Positions 14,223-24,122 of a stretch of 64,000 nucleotides of DNA are shown piece after piece; within the stretch, counting starts at the first letter, position 1, and each line of letters begins with the position of its first letter. The notes under the pieces were generated by a model. The model had not been told where the DNA came from and ran no database searches. It saw only the letters and a list, made by a program, of their open reading frames with translations. The position numbers and the translations under genes are program-made. Origin of the DNA: Alistipes putredinis (GTDB lineage Bacteria > Bacteroidota > Bacteroidia > Bacteroidales > Rikenellaceae). The stretch lies in contig CP091730.1 in assembly GCA_022009915.1 (NCBI GenBank), forward strand, positions 806,001 through 870,000, in the 5' to 3' direction.

Positions 14223-15161
14223 ATGAGGTTTTTCAAAGGATTCGCGTGCTTATCGATTCTTCTTCTCGCAATCTTCGTTGCGGGATGCGACAAGCCGCAG
14301 ACCGTCGTGCCGCTGCCGCCCGGAACGGGCGATACCAGCGGTGGGTTCGTGCCTTTTTCGGCGACACGGTGGCGCTTGCCGCCCATCAGTGGACGGAGAT
14401 TCCCGCGTCGCCCGTGCATATGCCCGAAGGTTACAGCATGCTCACCCATTACACCGAGGTGAACGGCCGGCGCCTGCGCAACTACACGATGCTTTACGAC
14501 CACACCTACAAGGTTTCGCACTGGGTGGCCTATCCGCTGCACAATGTCTATCGCGGAAGTGCCGGCAGACAGGACTTGTGGGTTTACGACCCGAGCCTGT
14601 CGCAGAGCTTGCAGATGGATGTGGTGTCGGGTGGCTATCAAAGGGTGTACGGCATCCGAGGCTATGACCGCGGACATCAGATTCCGTCGGCCGACCGTCA
14701 GGCGACTGTCGAGATGAACCAGCAGACTTTTTATCCGACCAACTGCACGCCCCAGAATGCGCAGGCTGAACCAGAATCTGTGGGCGAATCTGGAAGCGCT
14801 CGTGCGCACGCAGATTTGCAGCGACACGGTGTTCGTCATTACCGGTTGCGCGATAACCACGGCCGAGGATAAGACCGTCGATTGGATTTGGAAGAACAAC
14901 GTTCGGGTCGGGGCGATACCCAAGGCCTACTGGAAAGTGATGCTGCGGACAAAGAACGGCCGCACGGGGGCTTTGCCGAATGACGGCACGGCCAAGTGCA
15001 TAGGGTTCTGGATGGAAAACCGCACGCCCGATACGGACAAAGTGAGCCGCGATTTCGTCAAATCAGTGACGGAGATTGAAAAACTTACGGGATTCGAATT
15101 CTTTACCGGCATATCCGACGACGTGAAAAGCAGATACAATCTCGATTTGTGGGGATTGTGA
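14223..15161 (+). CDS. DNA/RNA non-specific endonuclease (NUC1 type), lipoprotein
   Basis: The signal peptide ends LLLAIFVAGC, a lipobox, so the enzyme is probably membrane-anchored outside the cytoplasm. The beta-beta-alpha-metal nuclease motif DRGHQIPSADR is present, followed by the Asn-containing NCTPQN segment that holds the metal ligand. C-terminal family segments WKVMLRTKNG and CIGFWMENR follow. NUC1-type enzymes cut both DNA and RNA without sequence preference using Mg. The frame breaks near 14357 (T-run) and near 14765 (an extra G, restoring QNAQLNQNLW). A Gly/Pro/Val linker separates the lipid anchor from the enzyme. It sits between two genes of the same unit. Confidence 0.88.
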
Positions 15162-15215
15162 CGAATCCGAAGTGAAAAAAACCTGTTTTTTTACAACCGC
15201 TATCAGAAGAACTTT

Positions 15216-16271
15216 ATGAATAGAAGAGGAATCATACTGACGCTCGCGCTCGCACTGCTGGCCGCAATGACGGTTTTCGGCCAGACTCCGCAGCGTAAAT
15301 ACACGGTGATGTTCTACAACTTGGAGAATCTGTTCGACACGATAAACGACCCCGACGTGCACGACGAGGAGTTTACGCCGCAGGGCTCGAAAAAAAGTGG
15401 AACGGAATCAAATACTGGAAAAAAACAGCATAACATCGAGAAGGTGCTCTACGACGTTTCCCGCACCGTAGGAGACTATCCGGCCGTAATCGGAGTGTCG
15501 GAAATAGAGAACCGCAACGTGCTGGAAGACATCGTGGCCGCCGAGAAACTGCTCAAAGGCGACTACCGCATCGTACATTACGATTCGCCCGATGCCCGAG
15601 GCGTGGACGTGGCATTCCTGTACCGTCCGTCGCGCTTCAAACTCGAAGGAAGCCGTGCCCACAAAACCGTCGTGGAGGGCCTGCCCGATTTCAGGACCCG
15701 CGACGTAGTCACCATGTGGGGCACAATCGAGGACGAACCGTTCTTTTTCATGGTCAATCACTGGCCCTCGCGTCTCGGCGGTCAGGCGGCATCCGAGCCG
15801 AAACGCTGTGCCGCAGCCGCGCTGGTGAAACATATCGCCGATTCGGTGCTCGCACAGAATCCGGCGACCAAAATCATCATCATGGGCGACATGAACGACG
15901 ACCCGACCGACAAGAGCATGGTCGAGGTGCTGGGCGCTTCGAAGACCAAAATCAAGGATTTGCAGAAGGGCGACCTCTACAACCCGTTCCTCGACATGTT
16001 CCGCAAAGGCAAGGGCACGCTGGCCTATCAGGACGCATGGAACCTGTTCGACAACATGGTCGTGAGCGAGAATCTGGTGACCGACCCGAAAGGAAAGCTC
16101 CGGCTTCTGCGTGCCGAAGACGGCAAATTCTACGGCAATATTTTCCGTGCCACGTATCTGTTCCAGAAAGAGGGACAGTACAAAGGCTATCCGCTGCGCA
16201 CGTTCGTGGGCAACAATTTCCAGAACGGATACAGCGACCACCTGCCCGTATATCTGTTAATCAGCAAATAA
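15216..16271 (+). CDS. Endonuclease/exonuclease/phosphatase-family protein
   Basis: The 351-residue protein has a cleavable signal (LAAMTVFGQ) and the DNase I-like EEP fold: YNLENLFD at the start, GVSEIENR with the metal Glu, NHWPSRLGG, MGDMNDDP, and a final YSDHLPV with the catalytic Asp-His. The family hydrolyses phosphodiesters or phosphomonoesters, so it could act on oligonucleotides from the neighbouring nuclease. The frame is formally open, but residues about 59-70 are misread: an A7 run near 15389 and another near 15419 together add three bases. Correcting both gives SKKWNGIKYWKKQHN, the usual family sequence. Confidence 0.88.
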   Translation: MNRRGIILTLALALLAAMTVFGQTPQRKYTVMFYNLENLFDTINDPDVHDEEFTPQGSKKSGTESNTGKKQHNIEKVLYDVSRTVGDYPAVIGVSEIENRNVLEDIVAAEKLLKGDYRIVHYDSPDARGVDVAFLYRPSRFKLEGSRAHKTVVEGLPDFRTRDVVTMWGTIEDEPFFFMVNHWPSRLGGQAASEPKRCAAAALVKHIADSVLAQNPATKIIIMGDMNDDPTDKSMVEVLGASKTKIKDLQKGDLYNPFLDMFRKGKGTLAYQDAWNLFDNMVVSENLVTDPKGKLRLLRAEDGKFYGNIFRATYLFQKEGQYKGYPLRTFVGNNFQNGYSDHLPVYLLISK

Positions 16272-16283
16272 ACTTTATGTAAT

Positions 16284-19111
16284 ATGAAGATAAGAAATCT
16301 ACTACTCATTTTGACTCTTACGGTCTCTTCGGTATTCATGCCCGGGCTTGCCGCGGCTCAGACCGATGCGGCCGACGGAGGTATTACGGGTCGTGTGGTT
16401 ACCAGAGTGGGCCGCAGCGTGATAGACGGAGTGAAGGTCACCGTGCAGGGAACCGGCCTTACGTTTTACACCGATGCGGACGGACGGTTCACAATTCCGT
16501 CTCTGGCCCCGGGACAGTACACGCTCGACTTCGTCACGGACGAGTTCGAACCCGTTTCCATTACGGTTCGGGTCGGTCAGGGAATGAAGGACATCAATTT
16601 CGTGCCCATGGCTTCGACGGTGAACATCGCCGATCAGAACGGCGACGATTTGATGGAGTTCGACATGGAAAGCGATGTCGAAATCCAGCAGAGCAATCCC
16701 ACGCTTTCGGCCTCGAAGAACGTATTCGACAACATAGCCGGATACAAGTTCAGCGAGATGCGTTTCAGAAACCGCGGAATAGACGGCGAGGATGTCTATC
16801 TGAACGGAGTGTTGGTGAACGACGCTCTTACGGGATACTCGCCGTGGTCGTTGTGGACGGGTCTGAACGACGCCACCAGAAATCAGGAACACGTGTCGGG
16901 TCTGGGCATCTTGGGCTACGGTGTCGGCGGTGCGAACGGCTCGACCAACATCAATGCCCGCGCTTCGCAGATGCGCAAGGGATTCCGCGCCAGCGTGGTC
17001 AATTCGTCGGGCTCGTACATGTTCCGCGTAATGGCTACCTATGCTTCGGGTCTTTTGGACAACGGCTGGTCGTATGCCTTCTCGCTCTCCACGCGCCAAG
17101 GTTCCAACATGTGGGTGGACGGCGTTTACTACAATGCGTGGGGCTACTTCGGCTCGGTCGAAAAACGTTTCGGCAACCATAACCTCGCACTGACTGTATT
17201 CGGAACTCCGACCAAGAGGGGTGCGCAGAACGCTTCGGTTCAGGAGGTGTACGACCTGCTTGGCAACAACTTCTACAACTCCAACTGGGGCTATCAGGAC
17301 GGCAAGATGCGCAATGCCCGTATCCGCAACAATCACGAACCGGTGGTGATGCTCAACTACAACTATGCGGCTCCCAACGGCAAGATTACGATGTCGGCCG
17401 CTGCATCGCTGCGCTTCGGTAAGAACGGCTACTCGGCGCTCGACTGGTACGACACGCAGGATCCGCGTCCGGACTACTACCGCAACCTGCCGAGCTACTA
17501 CGACGCGCAGGGCAATTACCCCAACGCCCAGAAAGAGGGCTGGCTGCGCGAAGTGTGGACGCAGAACATGACCCAGTACACGCAAATCAACTGGGACAGG
17601 CTCTACAACGTGAACCGCAACAACAAGAACCTTTACGAGATGTATGCTCTCCCGTCGGGCGTGCAACTGGGGCAGACCCGTTCCAAGTACGTCGTCGAGG
17701 AGCGTCACACCGACCAGAAGGATCTGAACCTCAAATACCAGCTCGATTACAATATCGCGCCGAGCCACAAGATGACTTACGGCGCATCGTACCGCTACAA
17801 CAAGACCGAGTACTACAAACTTATCAAGGACCTGCTGGGCGGCGATTACTGGCTGGATGTGGACCAGTTCGCAGAGCGCGACTTCTCGGATTACGAGTCG
17901 ATGCAGAACGACCTGAATCATCCCAACCGTGCCGTCTACGAGGGCGACAAGTACGGCTACGACTATTATGCGCATGTACACGATGCGCGTCTGTGGGCGA
18001 TTTACGACTATTCGAGAGGCAATCTCAATCTGTCGGGCGCCTTGGAAGGCGGTTACAACAGGTTGTGGCGCGAGGGTCTGATGCGCAAGGGTCTGTTCAG
18101 GGACAATTCTTTCGGAGATTCGCAGAAAAAAAGGGCTTTTTCACCTACAAGGCCAAGGTGTGTGCCGTTTACAGCATCACCTCGCAGCATGTGCTGGGTC
18201 TGAACGTGGCCTATCTCAACGAGGCGCCCACGTTCAACAACGCTTTCGTGTCGCCGCGCACGCGCAACACCGTGACCCCGGGCCTTTCGACCGAGAAGAC
18301 CTTCTCCGCCGAACTCGCCTACGACATGCGGTTGCCTTACATCAAGTTGCATTTTTCGGGCTACTACATGAAACTGAACGACCGCAGCAAGGTGCTCAGT
18401 TTCTACGATGACGTGAACCGCACGTTCACCAATTTCGCCATGAGCGGCATCGACCAGCGTCATATGGGTATAGAACTCGGCGTTCAGGTTCCCATCGCAT
18501 GGGGACTGTCGTTCAACGGAGCCCTGAGCATGGGCGACTTCCAGTACACCTCCAACCCGAACGTGGTTCAGACGGTGGATAACAGCGAGAAAATCATCAT
18601 GGGCGGCGACAGTCCGGAATACGTGAACTGGAAGGGCATGAAGGTGGAGAGTACGCCGCAGACGGCAGCCAACGTGGGCCTTTCGTTCCGCTCGTCCAAC
18701 AACTGGTACGCGGGCATAGACTTCAATATCTACGACAGACTGTACCTTTCGATGAATCCGCTTTACCGTACCGACGCCGCTCTGGCAGGACGCACTCCCT
18801 CGGACGGAGTAATCACGCCCGAGTACAGGCAGTGGATAGACGAAATGCGCGGTCAGGAGTGTTTCAAAACCGCATTCGTGCTCAATGCGAATGTCAGCAA
18901 GCTCTGGTACATACAGCGCAAGTATCAGTTGGGATTCAGCCTCGAAGTGAAGAACATTCTCAACAACACCGACATTCGCACCGGTGGTTACGAGCAGACG
19001 CGCCTTCGCAGCAATTACGACTACGGAACCCTGCGCTACGAGCGTTTCCCGTCGAAGTACTTCTATCTGTACGGAATCAACTATTATCTGAACGTCTATT
19101 TCCGTTTCTAA
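16284..19111 (+). CDS. TonB-dependent outer-membrane receptor
   Basis: A signal peptide is followed by a carboxypeptidase-regulatory-like domain (GGITGRVVTRVGRSVIDGVKV), a plug domain, and a long beta-barrel ending in aromatic YLNVYFRF, the usual outer-membrane insertion signal. Total length is about 942 residues. The barrel is rich in Tyr, Trp and Asn. The frame breaks at an A7 run at 18124-18130; removing two A gives DSQKKGFFTYKAK and rejoins the barrel. These receptors import ligands into the periplasm with TonB energy. No SusD partner is present; the DUF5689 lipoprotein immediately downstream may take that place. With two nucleases upstream, a nucleic-acid-derived ligand is my inference. 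Confidence 0.9.
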
Positions 19112-19124
19112 AAAAGAGTAAAAT

Positions 19125-20154
19125 ATGAAAGCAAACAAAATATTATTCCCTGCGCTGATTCTGCTCGCCTGCACCTTTACGGGATGCTACGAGAAATTCG
19201 ACTCGCCCGCTCCGCAAAAAACCTATACGGATGCCGATTTCAGCAATATAGTGCCTATCAACACCGTGAAGCAGATTTTTCTACGATGCGGTGGGTGCCG
19301 ATGCGTATACGGGCCGCGTCGAAATCGAGGATGACTATGTTATCAAGGGCAAGGTCATCAGCAGCGACGCTCAGGGCAACGTGTACAGAACCCTCTATTT
19401 GCAGGACGAAACGGGCGCAATCGAGGTGAAAGTCGGAAAAACGGGCCTTTACAACGAATACAAGCCCGGGCAAATCGTTTACGTGAAGACTCAGGGTCTG
19501 TGTCTGGGCGCATATCGTTTCATGCTCTCGCTGGGTCTGCCGCCTTCGGAGGAGGATATAGCCGACGGCTACAACAACACCAATATCGACCTCGATATTC
19601 TGATTAAGCAGCACCTGTTCAAAGGCGAGATTCAGGGACTTACGGCCGCCGATACGACCGTGGTCACTTCGGCTTCCACCCTTTCCGACGCTCTGCTCGG
19701 CCGTTTAGTGCGGTTCAAGGGACTTGCCAGTTATTGGGGCGAGGACAACGGCAACCAGTACCCTTCGTTCCTCGAACAGCTTCGCGGCAATACGGAGTCG
19801 TATACTTATACCTCATATTCCTACAAGAACGGACAGTGGATTTCGGACGAGAATGGTTCTGCCTATGCCAACAGTGCGAGACCCGGCTACCCGGGAGTTC
19901 CGACGTGGGCCTACAACGACGGCACGAACCGCTACTACGGTTCCGTGCTCTTCAAATTAGGCGGCTCTCCGCTCGTGGTTCGAAGCAGCGGCTATGCCAA
20001 ATTCGCGAACAAAGCCATTCCGACAAGTGGCACGGCGACCGACATTACGGCGATATATACCAAATATTGCTCCAAATCGGGCCGATACATAACCTACCAG
20101 CTTTTAGTGAACCGTTACGAGGATATAAGTTTTCAGGGCAAGCAGGAAGACTGA
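19125..20154 (+). CDS. DUF5689 lipoprotein
   Basis: The protein begins MKANKILFPALILLACTFTGC with a clear lipobox, then a DUF5689 region built around an OB-like fold: DDYVIKGKVISSDAQGN, LYLQDETGAIEV and GQIVYVKTQGLCLG. After a single extra T near 19280 is removed the gene is about 342 residues. DUF5689 proteins are common beside TonB receptors in Bacteroidetes and are thought to lie on the outer membrane, but no biochemical function is established. It starts 13 bases after the receptor gene, and a hairpin terminator follows, so it closes the unit. Confidence 0.85.
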
Positions 20155-20176
20155 TGCCTGTACATCGAACTTGATG

Positions 20177-20212
20177 ACTGCGGCTTTTCGTTCAGAAAGG
20201 CCGCAGTTTTTT
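20177..20212 (+). terminator. Rho-independent terminator of the nuclease/TonB unit
   Basis: ACTGCGGC near 20177 pairs with GCCGCAGT near 20202 around a short loop, followed by six T. It lies just after the last DUF5689 gene. Confidence 0.8.
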
Positions 20213-20267
20213 GTGCGCACGTCTGCTTAAAGGGGGTTTCCGCTTTTTCAGCAAGCTCTTAATTTCG

Positions 20268-20275
20268 TACTTTTG
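20268..20275 (+). promoter_or_regulatory. Putative -7 box for proC
   Basis: TACTTTTG fits TAnnTTTG, 24 bases before the first proC ATG. The upstream region is T-rich but lacks a clean TTTG at 19-21 bases. Confidence 0.4.
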
Positions 20276-20299
20276 CGGACAAGTATACGATTTTACGGC

Positions 20300-21070
20300 A
20301 TGATGAAAATAGCGATAATCGGCGGCGGGAACATGGGTGCTTCCATTGCTGCGGGAATAGCGACTGCGGGCGTCGTCGCTCCGCAGCGGATAACGGTCTC
20401 GCACCTTAAAAAAGGATTGACCCTGCCCGAGGGCATAACGCTTACAAGAGATAACGTGCTGGCGGTGTCGGGAGCCGACCTGATAATCGCGGCTGTCAAA
20501 CCGTGGCTCATGGAGCAGGTGCTGCGCGAGATAGCGCCGCATATCGACCCTGTCGCACAGGCCGTGGCGTCGGTGGCCGCCGGAATAGACTTCGTGCAGA
20601 TGGAACGGTGGCTCGGCACGCCCTCGCCGGTGCTGTTCCGCATAGTCCCCAATACGGCGGTGGAAATCGCCCGCGGAGTTACTTTCATCGCCCGTAAGGG
20701 AGCCGGCGACAGGTTCCGAGGTGAGGTCCGCTCGATTTTCGAAGCTCTCGGGTCGGTATACGAAGTGGAGGAGCGGCAGATTCGGGCTGTCACCGCACTG
20801 TCGTCGTGCGCCATTGCCTATGCGCTGCGTTATATCGACGCCTCGGCGCAGGGAGGCCGACTGCTTGGCATAGAGGGGAGCGAGGCTCTTAAAATAGTTA
20901 TGGATACCGTCGAAGGGGCGGTGTGTCTTCTCAAAGCGCACGGCAGCACGCCGCAGCAGGAAATCGAGCGGGTGACGACCCCCGGCGGCATAACGCTGCG
21001 CGGATTGGATGCGATGGAAAAGGGCGGCTTTTCCGATGCCGTCATATCCGGTCTTAAAGCGAGCGAATAG
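20300..21070 (+). CDS. proC: Pyrroline-5-carboxylate reductase
   Basis: This is an intact 256-residue enzyme of proline synthesis that reduces pyrroline-5-carboxylate to proline with NAD(P)H. The Rossmann motif GGGNMGAS is at residues 8-15. The hallmark C-terminal proline-binding segment ERVTTPGGITLRGLDAME is present, as is the middle NTAVEIARGVTFIA block. Two consecutive ATG codons at 20300 and 20303 are possible starts; I took the first. It stands alone between a terminator and the DUF4435 gene, with its own likely promoter. Confidence 0.95.
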   Translation: MMKIAIIGGGNMGASIAAGIATAGVVAPQRITVSHLKKGLTLPEGITLTRDNVLAVSGADLIIAAVKPWLMEQVLREIAPHIDPVAQAVASVAAGIDFVQMERWLGTPSPVLFRIVPNTAVEIARGVTFIARKGAGDRFRGEVRSIFEALGSVYEVEERQIRAVTALSSCAIAYALRYIDASAQGGRLLGIEGSEALKIVMDTVEGAVCLLKAHGSTPQQEIERVTTPGGITLRGLDAMEKGGFSDAVISGLKASE

Positions 21071-21220
21071 GGCTGCAAAGGCACATGGCGGCAAAATCGT
21101 GGAGTACGGCCGGTGCGCGGACGGAAAGGCTGCCGGCGGACGTTCTTCTTTCCGTCGGACGATAATCCCCGTGTCAGGTTTGCGACCGGCACCGGTCCGG
21201 CATGAAAAAAATAAATTATG

Positions 21221-21228
21221 TATATTTG
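21221..21228 (+). promoter_or_regulatory. Putative -7 box for the DUF4435 gene
   Basis: TATATTTG fits TAnnTTTG and ends 11 bases before the ATG. No TTTG lies at the usual distance, so this is a weak call. Confidence 0.35.
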
Positions 21229-21238
21229 TATTTAGGAT

Positions 21239-22270
21239 ATGAAGTATAGAACCAAAAACAGATTGTACCGCACGCCCGAGTGGGAGCAGGGGGTATCCCA
21301 GTCTTTGCCGAAGCGGCTGCCCATGATGCGGGGTCAGCGGCTGGTGCATGCTTTCGTGGAAGGGTACGAGGACGTGGCTTTCTGGCGCGGGATACTGGAC
21401 GATTTCGAGAGCGATGCTCTGACGTTCGAGGTGTCGGTGCCCGTGCGCGAGGATTTGGCCAAGGGCAAGAAGGTGCTGCTCAATATGATACCCGCGAGCA
21501 GCGAACAGCTTATCATGTGCGCCGACAGCGATTTCGACTATATTTTCGGGCGGGCCACGCCGCAGTCGCGGATGGTGAACGATTCGCGTTTTTTTGTTCC
21601 ATACCTATACGTATGCCACCGAGAACTATCTGTGTTACGCCCCGTCGCTGCATAACGTCTGTGCGAAAGCGACCAAAAAAACGATACGCGGATATTCGAT
21701 TTCGAGACTTTTCTGGCCGAGTATTCCAGAATCATCTATCCGCTGTTCCTGTGGTACGCATACTCGGCTCGGCAGGAGTCGCCGAACATCATAACGCTGG
21801 CCGATTTCAAAAGCAGCGTCAAGCTCAACTATCTGGAAATCGAAAACGGCGGACGCGGCACTTTGGCATGGCTCGAACGTCAGGTGGGCAGACGGTTGCA
21901 GGCGCTGCGTGCACATTACGGCGAGCACGCGCCGGCCGTGGAGTCTTTCGGCCGCGACTTGCAGAGTTACGATCTGTTCCCCGACAATACGTATCTGTAC
22001 ATGCACGGGCATACGCTTATGGACAACGTGGTTATGGTGATGCTCGGTGCGGTGTGCGACAAATTGCGGCTTATGACTACCGCCATGATTTCATCGTCGG
22101 CCAAACAGGGCGTGGCTCTGAACAACGAAATCAGCAATTACAGAAATTCGCTTCGCAGCGTGCGAGACGTGCTGTTAGACAATCAGGACTATAAGGAGTG
22201 CTTCCTCTACCGCCGCCTGAAAGACGACCTGCAAAGGTACGTCTCATCGTTCGGATTGAAAAGGGACTGA
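21239..22270 (+). CDS. DUF4435 (TOPRIM-like) protein (frameshifted in this sequence)
   Basis: The N-terminal half has VEGYEDVAFWR, with the acidic Glu, and IMCADSDFDYIF with a DxD triad, the arrangement of TOPRIM-like metal sites in DUF4435 proteins. The C-terminal half is helical with TLADFKSSVKLNYLEIENGG and a late MISSSAKQGVALNNE. Two shifts near 21596 (T7) and 21676 (A7) are removed to give about 342 residues. DUF4435 proteins are often found with ATPases in phage-defence or DNA-processing loci; here there is no ATPase next door, so the role is open. The gene is convergent with DUF4837 and they share a hairpin terminator. Confidence 0.75.
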
Positions 22271-22278
22271 AAACAAAT

Positions 22279-22302
22279 ACGCTGCGAGAAAAATCGCAGC
22301 GT
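22279..22302. terminator. Bidirectional hairpin between convergent genes
   Basis: A perfect 9-base stem (ACGCTGCGA with TCGCAGCGT) around the loop GAAAAA lies between the DUF4435 stop and the DUF4837 stop. T-rich sequence follows on the plus side and A-rich sequence precedes it, so it can serve both genes. Confidence 0.8.
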
Positions 22303-22315
22303 CCTTTGTTTGTCT

Positions 22316-23306
22316 TTATTCGGCCGATTGCGAATAGGAGTAGACTATGTGTTCCAGCGCACGCATGTAGTTCCGTTTGGGCAGCTGCGGCGAGTATACG
22401 TAAAAATCCAGACAGATGACATTGCCGCTGCCGGTGTCCAGCGTCGAGAAACTGGTGAACGGGCCGCCCATGAAATCGCCGGCCACGTCCCAGAACCCGC
22501 GGACTTCGGCCCACGAGGTGCCGTTTATTTTTCTTGTATTCTATCGTGGCGGCATCCTCGACCGTAGTCATGTACGACCCCTCGGACGGCCCCGGGATGC
22601 GTTTTACGAATTCGTTGCGCCGCGCGATGATGTTCTTTTCAGTGAAATCCTGCTTGCCGGTGTAGGGATAGGCGTATATTATTATGCCTTGGCTCGAAGT
22701 GGGCATTTCGTATGAAATCCACATGAAATCCTGCTGGGCGTTGCGAATCTTGTACCCCGACGGGATGTTGAGCGATATGCCGAAGGTCTCGCCTATGACT
22801 TTGTCGATTGCCTTCTCGCCGAATCTGACAGCGTTCTCCGTATCGCGCAGCCGCTCTGCGGTCTCGAAGTATCTGACGATGTCGTTGCGGCTCGTGTCCA
22901 GCAGTGCCGTCATGGCGGCCTGCGAAGGTGCGTCTATCTGTACTATTAACTGCGGCGAGGCATAGACGTCGGTTACGGTTCTGATGCTCGGCTCTTCGTA
23001 TTTCTCCCCGACGTTGAGCACCAATATGTTGCGGTGACGCTGCGTGAGGCCCGTAAACCCGTCGGGCGAGAAGCGGAGTACATCGAACTGCGGCTCCTTC
23101 TGGTTGAGCATGTCCACCGGCCGGAGCATGATGCTGCGGAGCGTATCTCCCGCCTGACCGTCCCACGTGGCGCCGGAGCAGACTACAATTACTTCATATG
23201 CTGCGCCCTGCGACTGCACCTTGTGCTGTCGGGAGGATTTATCGGAGCAACCCGTAAAGAGAAACATCGTCGCCAGAGCGGCGAAAAGAAGCGTTGTCTT
23301 TTTCAT
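22316..23306 (-). CDS. DUF4837-family lipoprotein
   Basis: MKKTTLLFAALATMFLFTGC is a lipoprotein signal. The remainder matches the Bacteroidetes family DUF4837: VIVVCSGATWDGQAGDTLR, a pair of repeated alpha/beta halves, and MWISYEMPTSSQGIIIYAYPY. The function is unknown. An extra A in a run of five near 22532 breaks the frame; repair gives IEYKKINGTSWAEVRGFWDV and an ending HIVYSYSQSAE at the stop at 22316-22318, about 329 residues. Its promoter shares bases with that of the divergent deacetylase gene. Confidence 0.8.
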
Positions 23307-23328
23307 AAGAGAGTTTTTGATGTTCAGG

Positions 23329-23360
23329 CAAATCTATTGAAATTATCGGTTATTTGCAAA
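23329..23360 (-). promoter_or_regulatory. Promoter of the DUF4837 gene (divergent pair)
   Basis: On the minus strand, TTTG (plus-strand CAAA 23357-23360), a 20-base spacer, and TAGATTTG (plus-strand 23329-23336) match the consensus. Its -33 box abuts that of the opposite promoter. Confidence 0.7.
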
Positions 23361-23384
23361 TACGCCCCGAGGTCATTAAATTTG
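23353..23384 (+). promoter_or_regulatory. Promoter of the polysaccharide deacetylase gene (divergent pair)
   Basis: TTTG 23353-23356, 20 bases, TAAATTTG 23377-23384. The gene starts at 23416. Confidence 0.75.
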
Positions 23385-23415
23385 CGGTACGTATACGAAC
23401 TTTTACGACAAGAGC

Positions 23416-24027
23416 ATGCTTATTAAACCGCCGAGAATAATCCGCCGTCTGATGCCCGATATCATCTGGAATATCGAAGGCAGCGACTGCGTGTACCTCA
23501 CGTTCGACGACGGGCCTACGCCCGGGGTGACGGAGTGGATACTCGGACAACTCGACAAGTATGATGCCAAGGCGACGTTTTTCTGTCTCGGGAAAAACGC
23601 CGAAATGTACCCCGATTTGGTGCAGGCCATCGTAGACGGAGGGCATAAATTGGGCAATCACACTTACAGTCACCAGAAGGGATGGGAGATGAGCCTCGAA
23701 CGTTATGTGGAGGATGTGGATTTCGCCAACCATTTTCTGCACACCGACCTGATGCGCCCGCCTTACGGACGAATCACTCCGGCTCAGATGAGGGTGCTCT
23801 CCGAGAGATACAAGATAGTGATGTCCAATATCATAAGCCGAGACTACAATTCGCGCCTTTCGCCGAGAATGTGCCTTAAAAACGTTACGCAGCACATTGA
23901 AAACGGCTCCATAATAGTGTTCCACGACTCGGTGAAGGCATTCAAGAACATGCACTTCGCACTGCCCAGAACTCTCGCCTACATGCGCGATAACGGATTC
24001 CGCAGCAGAGCCATAGAACTTTGGTAG
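23416..24027 (+). CDS. Polysaccharide deacetylase (NodB-like)
   Basis: This intact 203-residue protein is a carbohydrate esterase family 4 enzyme. NodB motif 1 TFDDGP is at residues 29-34 (metal and catalytic Asp), motif 2 HTYSH at 82-86 (metal His pair), and motif 3 RPPYG follows. A late FHDS supplies the catalytic His region. Such enzymes remove acetyl groups from peptidoglycan or other glycans. No signal peptide or membrane segment is obvious, so location is uncertain. It has its own promoter, back to back with that of DUF4837. Confidence 0.92.
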   Translation: MLIKPPRIIRRLMPDIIWNIEGSDCVYLTFDDGPTPGVTEWILGQLDKYDAKATFFCLGKNAEMYPDLVQAIVDGGHKLGNHTYSHQKGWEMSLERYVEDVDFANHFLHTDLMRPPYGRITPAQMRVLSERYKIVMSNIISRDYNSRLSPRMCLKNVTQHIENGSIIVFHDSVKAFKNMHFALPRTLAYMRDNGFRSRAIELW

Positions 24028-24050
24028 TGCGCAGGCTCGGCACTGCGATT

Positions 24051-24081
24051 TTTGAAATTAGGAGGGAAAATACTAACTTTG
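24051..24081 (+). promoter_or_regulatory. Promoter of efp
   Basis: TTTG 24051-24054, 19 bases, TAACTTTG 24074-24081, with the efp ATG 42 bases further on. Confidence 0.75.
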
Positions 24082-24122
24082 CATTTTAACGGAATACACC
24101 GAAAATTAAAAATCATATATTT

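Noticed and set aside
16302..17981. Long minus-strand frame of 559 codons
   Set aside because: Antisense to the TonB receptor gene; low-complexity Val/Arg/His composition and no start context.
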